This document shows, piece by piece, positions 60,461 to 64,000 of a stretch of 64,000 bases of DNA. Source of the stretch: Leptolinea sp. UBA4782 (lineage in GTDB: Bacteria; Chloroflexota; Anaerolineae; Anaerolineales; Anaerolineaceae); the NCBI GenBank assembly GCA_002403095.1, contig DHHC01000013.1, positions 9,087-73,086 of the forward strand. The letters are read 5' to 3'. The position numbers were made by a program, and so were the translations under genes. Position 1 is the first letter of the stretch; each line of letters starts with the position of its first letter. A model generated the notes under the pieces. That model was given only the letters and a program-made list of their open reading frames with translations. It made no database searches and was not told the origin of the DNA.

Positions 60461-61401
60461 TCGCGCAAGGCGCGCCCGGTCAGGTGCAGAAAAACCGCTT
60501 CGAGGTTGGGCTCCTGGATAGTGACAGAGTGGATTTTGATGTTACGTTCCGTGGCGCAGCTTACCGCCGGAGCCAGTACTTTTTCAGTGGATGTCGTCAC
60601 CAGGATGACATTGTGGTCAACCACGGTAGCCTGAGCAACTCCTTCCACCTTCCGCAAGGTTTCAGCCAGTCCCGCGGCATCATCCATTTCACCCAGCTCC
60701 AATTGCAGCGATTCATACTCGCCCACCTGGCGGGTGAGCTCAGCCTGGGTGCCCAGCGCGATCAGGTCGCCATGGTCGATGATTCCTACCCGGTGAGAGA
60801 GTTCCTGGGCTTCTTCCATATAATGGGTGGTATAAAGCACGGTCATGCCGTTTCGGTTAAGCTCTTTGACCGAATCCAGGATGGCACGCCGCGACTGCGG
60901 GTCGATCCCCACCGTAGGTTCATCCATGAATAGCAATCTCGGCTTATGCAGCAGCCCCACCCCGATATTTACCCGCCGTTTCATCCCGCCGGAAAAGGTG
61001 CGGATGCGTTCTTTGGCGTGGCTGCTCAGCCCGACCTGCTCCAGCACCTGGTCGATGCGGGTGTTCAACTCCTTGCCCGAAAGGTTGTACATCTGACCCC
61101 AGAAGGAAAGGTTCTCCCGGGCAGTCAGCTCCTCGTACAGGGCAATATCTTGAGGAACCACCCCGATCAATTTTCGCACAGCCATTGGTTCTTTTGTAAC
61201 CGAATGGCCGCCGATCACTGCATCCCCAGAAGTGGGGGATAAGAGAGTTGAGAGCACGGATATGGTCGTGGTTTTGCCTGCCCCGTTTGGACCCAACAGG
61301 CTGAAAATTTCAGATTCCTGTATCTCAAAACTGATCCCGTTCACGGCTGTCTTTTCCCCGTATTTCTTTACCAGTTGTTGTACTTCCAAAATGGCAGCCA
61401 T
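60457..61401 (-). CDS. ABC exporter ATP-binding protein (ABC-2 type)
   Basis: A 314-residue ATPase of the DrrA/CcmA group: Walker A GPNGAGKTT near 36, Q-loop VVPQDIALYEEL near 81, signature FSGGMKRRVNIGVGL near 135, Walker B LLFMDEPTVGIDPQSR near 155, switch His in YTTHYMEEAQ near 190. The C-terminal 90 residues form the DrrA-type regulatory domain. First gene of the exporter operon, with GGAGG before its ATG and a clear promoter upstream. Confidence 0.94.
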   Translation of the reverse strand: MAAILEVQQLVKKYGEKTAVNGISFEIQESEIFSLLGPNGAGKTTTISVLSTLLSPTSGDAVIGGHSVTKEPMAVRKLIGVVPQDIALYEELTARENLSFWGQMYNLSGKELNTRIDQVLEQVGLSSHAKERIRTFSGGMKRRVNIGVGLLHKPRLLFMDEPTVGIDPQSRRAILDSVKELNRNGMTVLYTTHYMEEAQELSHRVGIIDHGDLIALGTQAELTRQVGEYESLQLELGEMDDAAGLAETLRKVEGVAQATVVDHNVILVTTSTEKVLAPAVSCATERNIKIHSVTIQEPNLEAVFLHLTGRALRD

Positions 61402-61436
61402 CCATCCTCCGATCTCATCACTGCGCAGTCAAAATC

Positions 61437-61464
61437 ATTATAGCAACTGGGGGTGCTTTTTCAA
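61437..61464 (-). promoter_or_regulatory. Promoter of the ABC-2 exporter operon
   Basis: Minus strand TTGAAA (61464-61459), 16-bp spacer, TATAAT (61442-61437); a near-consensus sigma-70 promoter about 35 bp upstream of the ATPase start. The rest of the gap to 61600 holds nothing I recognise. Confidence 0.75.
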
Positions 61465-61600
61465 TATGGAACAGAGGAAGCAGCTAATACCCGGGTATTA
61501 TTAATAAGAAAGAAAGCCTTTCCACGAGGATGCATAAAAAAACCTGCTTAACATTTTTCCCCGGAGACTTCAATACTTTCCGCCAGGAAATTGAGCCGCT

Positions 61601-62272
61601 TCACTCCTTCACAGAGAACCACTTCGAAAGCCGACTCTCAGCGTATGGCGGCTGGTCAACATAGTGGGAGACATCATTAAAAAGCATCAACCGGGCTCTC
61701 ACTGGATCTTTAAAGTCCAGGATGTTCAGGCTGGCAGGAGATTGGTCCAGCCGGTCGCGGTACCCGCGTGCGTCAAACCCAAGCAGGCTGCTCAGGATAA
61801 GCCGGATGGTTGCCTTATGCGAGATGACCGCCACCGTCTGGTCGGGGTGGCTGATTACAATCTCGCGGATGACCGGCAGGGCACGTGCCATTACCATCAG
61901 TCCAGATTCCCCGCCTTCGGGGGCAAAGATGAATGGATCCTCCTGCCAGGAGATATATTCATCAGGATATTGCTTCTCGACCTCAGACCGCAGCATGGTT
62001 TCCCAGTGGCCATGGTGAATCTCGCGCAGGCCATCGCGGGGTTGCGGCACAAGGTTGAACGGTTTGGCGATGATGGATGCCGTCTCGACCGTCCGGCGCA
62101 TCGGGCTGCAATAAACAGCAGATACATTATCATCCGCCAGCCGGTTGGAAAGGCAGGCGGCCTGCCAGCGCCCCACATCGGATAGGTCTATATCTGTCCC
62201 GCCTGAAAAACGGTCCTCAGCGCTCAGATTGGTTTCGCCATGCCTGATTAAATATACCCTGGTGATACCCAT
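61601..62272 (-). CDS. Histidine phosphatase family protein (phosphoglycerate-mutase-like)
   Basis: A 223-residue branch-1 histidine phosphatase. The RHG motif is IRHGETN near residue 9, with partner residues in CSPMRRTVETA near 55, the Glu in REIHHGHWE near 84 and the second His in VISHKATIRL near 150. It resembles GpmB/CobC-type broad phosphatases more than glycolytic dPGM. It lies 24 bp downstream of pgm, so they are probably co-transcribed; it may remove phosphate from a sugar phosphate made near that step (inference). Confidence 0.88.
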   Translation of the reverse strand: MGITRVYLIRHGETNLSAEDRFSGGTDIDLSDVGRWQAACLSNRLADDNVSAVYCSPMRRTVETASIIAKPFNLVPQPRDGLREIHHGHWETMLRSEVEKQYPDEYISWQEDPFIFAPEGGESGLMVMARALPVIREIVISHPDQTVAVISHKATIRLILSSLLGFDARGYRDRLDQSPASLNILDFKDPVRARLMLFNDVSHYVDQPPYAESRLSKWFSVKE

Positions 62273-62296
62273 TGTTTTTTCTCCCTGGTCTCTGGA

Positions 62297-63946
62297 TTAA
62301 TTTGAAACGCTCAATGCAGCATCAACAATCGCCTGTGCTTCTGCCTGGATATGAGCAAGGTGCTCCTCACTCACAAAACTCTCCGCGTAGATCTTATACA
62401 CATCCTCGGTTCCGGATGGACGGGCAGCGAACCAACCTGAACTGGTAACCACCTTCAAACCACCGAGCGGTGCGTCATTGCAGGGTGCACGGGTCAGCTT
62501 TTCCACTATCCTGTCACCCACCAGTTCACTGGCTGTTACCTGCTCAGGAGAAAGGTTCCCCAGTGTTTTCTTCCCGGATGCGTCCACCGGGGCATCCTTG
62601 CGCGCATACCAGCAGCGTCCAAACTGCGCTTCCAGGTCCTGGTAGTGTTCACCGGGGTCACGCCCGGTAACCGCCAGGATCTCCGCCGCCAGCAGGTCGA
62701 GGATGAACCCGTCCTTGTCAGTTGTCCAGGCTGTGCCGTCCATCCGCAGGAAGGAAGCGCCAGCGCTCTCCTCGCCCCCGAAGCCGAGGGAGCCATCCAG
62801 CAGCCCATCCACGAACCACTTGAAGCCCACCGGCACCTCGCACAGCCTGCGCTTGAGGAAAGCGGCCACCCGGTCGATCATCGAGCTGGAGACCAGTGTC
62901 TTGCCCACTGCAGGTTTTGCTCCCCAGCCGGGCCGGTTTTGGAACAGGTATCCGATAGCGGTTGCCAGGTAATGGTTCGGGTTCATCAGCCCAACACTGC
63001 GGGTGACGATCCCATGCCGGTCGAAATCGGTATCATTGCCGAAGGCGATGTCAAAGCGGTCTTTGAGCTGGATCAGGCTGGCCATGGCATAAGGTGAGGA
63101 ACAATCCATGCGGATCTTGCCATCATGATCAAGTGTCATAAAGGCAAAGGTCGGGTCAACATGCGGGTTTACCACCTCCAGGTCCAGGTGGTATTCGTTA
63201 GCAACCGGTTCCCAAAAGGCAATGCCAGAGCCGCCCATCGGGTCCACCCCGATCTTCAATCGGGATGATGCAATTTGCTGCATATTGATTACTTGTTTGA
63301 GACCCTGCACATAAGGCCGGATGTAGTCCATGAAATGAATGCAAGCCGACCTGACAGCCCGTTCGTAAGGAATACGCTGAACTTCTTTTAGCCCGCCGGC
63401 AATGATCTGGTTGGCCCGCTCCTGGATCCATTTGGTGATGGAGGTGTCTGCCGGTCCCCCTGAAGGCGGATTGTATTTGAAGCCGCCGTCCCCTGGAGGG
63501 TTGTGGGAAGGAGTAATGACCACTCCATCCGCCAGGCCGGTAGTCCTGCCGCGGTTATAGGTAAGGATGGCATGCGAAATCACCGGGGTGGGAGTGTACC
63601 CCATTCCCTCTTGGATCATGGTTTCTACCCCGTTGGCTGCAAAGACCTCGATGGCGGAACACAGGGCCGGCTCTGACAGGGCGTGGGTATCCATTCCCAT
63701 GAACAGGGGACCGTCAATTTTCCTGAATTTTCGGTATTCCGCGATCGCCTGGCTGATGGCCAGGATATGTGCTTCATTGAAACTGTTATTGAGGGATGAA
63801 CCACGGTGCCCCGAGGTGCCGAATGAGACCCGCTGGGCCGTATCTTCGGGGTCAGGCTGGCGGGTGTAAAAGGCTGAAACCAGCCGCGGAACATTGATTA
63901 GACTTTCGAATGGAGCAGGCTTGCCCGCCAAAGGATGAAGGCTCAT
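62297..63946 (-). CDS. pgm: Phosphoglucomutase (alpha-D-glucose phosphate-specific)
   Basis: A complete 549-residue alpha-D-phosphohexomutase. The N-terminal FGTSGHRGSS is near 42, the phosphoserine loop TPSHNPPGDGGFKY near 143, the metal loop GNDTDFDRHG near 300, the sugar loop FGGEESAGASF near 388 and the phosphate loop SGWFAARPSGTED near 510. This is the E. coli Pgm type (interconversion of glucose 1- and 6-phosphate). GAGGTG lies before the ATG; the promoter would be beyond the window. Confidence 0.96.
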   Translation of the reverse strand: MSLHPLAGKPAPFESLINVPRLVSAFYTRQPDPEDTAQRVSFGTSGHRGSSLNNSFNEAHILAISQAIAEYRKFRKIDGPLFMGMDTHALSEPALCSAIEVFAANGVETMIQEGMGYTPTPVISHAILTYNRGRTTGLADGVVITPSHNPPGDGGFKYNPPSGGPADTSITKWIQERANQIIAGGLKEVQRIPYERAVRSACIHFMDYIRPYVQGLKQVINMQQIASSRLKIGVDPMGGSGIAFWEPVANEYHLDLEVVNPHVDPTFAFMTLDHDGKIRMDCSSPYAMASLIQLKDRFDIAFGNDTDFDRHGIVTRSVGLMNPNHYLATAIGYLFQNRPGWGAKPAVGKTLVSSSMIDRVAAFLKRRLCEVPVGFKWFVDGLLDGSLGFGGEESAGASFLRMDGTAWTTDKDGFILDLLAAEILAVTGRDPGEHYQDLEAQFGRCWYARKDAPVDASGKKTLGNLSPEQVTASELVGDRIVEKLTRAPCNDAPLGGLKVVTSSGWFAARPSGTEDVYKIYAESFVSEEHLAHIQAEAQAIVDAALSVSN

Positions 63947-64000
63947 TCAACCACCTCGCCTTTCCATCTTCACTAATAATATGATTATTCGCTACCCATA

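Noticed and set aside
1..64000. CRISPR arrays, tRNA or rRNA genes, insertion sequences, prophage
   Set aside because: No regularly spaced repeats, no transposase or integrase frames and no recognisable RNA genes were found by reading both strands.

Overview
The window looks like chromosome from an anaerobic, fermentative, moderately GC-rich bacterium. The best guess is Chloroflexota, class Anaerolineae or similar. That placement is inferred from gene content (ferredoxin-type EtfA with a flavin 2-hydroxyacid dehydrogenase, a PPi/mixed-type phosphofructokinase, long acidic lipoprotein linkers, many single-gene HAD proteins), not from a marker gene. There are no rRNA, tRNA, CRISPR or transposon sequences.

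Left part, 1-8690, minus strand: the start of a CrtI-like flavin oxidoreductase with an appended Fe-S motif (cut by the window edge), an SDR and an NTF2-like protein, a tandem-HAD protein, then a three-gene electron-transfer unit (flavin 2-hydroxyacid dehydrogenase, EtfB, EtfA with a 2x[4Fe-4S] head).

8757-21388, minus strand: two consecutive transcription units, each headed by an identical 14-bp palindrome, the likely operator of the LacI-family protein encoded at the head of the upstream unit. Together they encode IolG, IolM, IolN and IolO (the Thermotoga-type inositol route to D-tagaturonate), UxaE (tagaturonate to fructuronate), UxuB-type SDR (fructuronate to mannonate), a LarA-family protein, a PfkB sugar kinase and 6-phosphogluconate dehydrogenase. 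No mannonate dehydratase or KDPG aldolase is present. The gene set is best explained if the LarA homologue epimerises mannonate to gluconate, so that inositol drains through 6-phosphogluconate to ribulose 5-phosphate. This is the strongest candidate for a new pathway here.

21575-43179, plus strand: a long co-directional block that I cannot assign to a known pathway. It holds two single HAD proteins, a circularly permuted cofactor-independent phosphoglycerate mutase, two paralogous uridine-kinase-like P-loop proteins flanking an archaeal-type phosphoglycerate mutase, an RpiR/MurR regulator, an Fbp/Afu-type ABC importer, a tandem-HAD protein, two HAD-TIM-barrel fusions, DUF47 plus two PiT phosphate permeases, a PfkB kinase and an MBL-fold hydrolase. 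Three copies of an ATGNAA-N6-TTNCAT inverted repeat lie in the two main promoter regions. The block reads as uptake and processing of an unknown organophosphate or phosphonate with handling of the released phosphate.

43153-51242: an MFS permease, a broken GyrI-like gene, MscS, a four-domain CoA-disulfide-reductase/rhodanese/TusA/DsrE protein, a DUF3592 protein, dCMP deaminase and phosphofructokinase.

51432-63946, minus strand: an Opp/Dpp-type importer in which the binding protein is circularly permuted and OppC carries a binding-protein-like lobe in its first external loop, an ABC-2 exporter operon with a good promoter, a histidine phosphatase and phosphoglucomutase.
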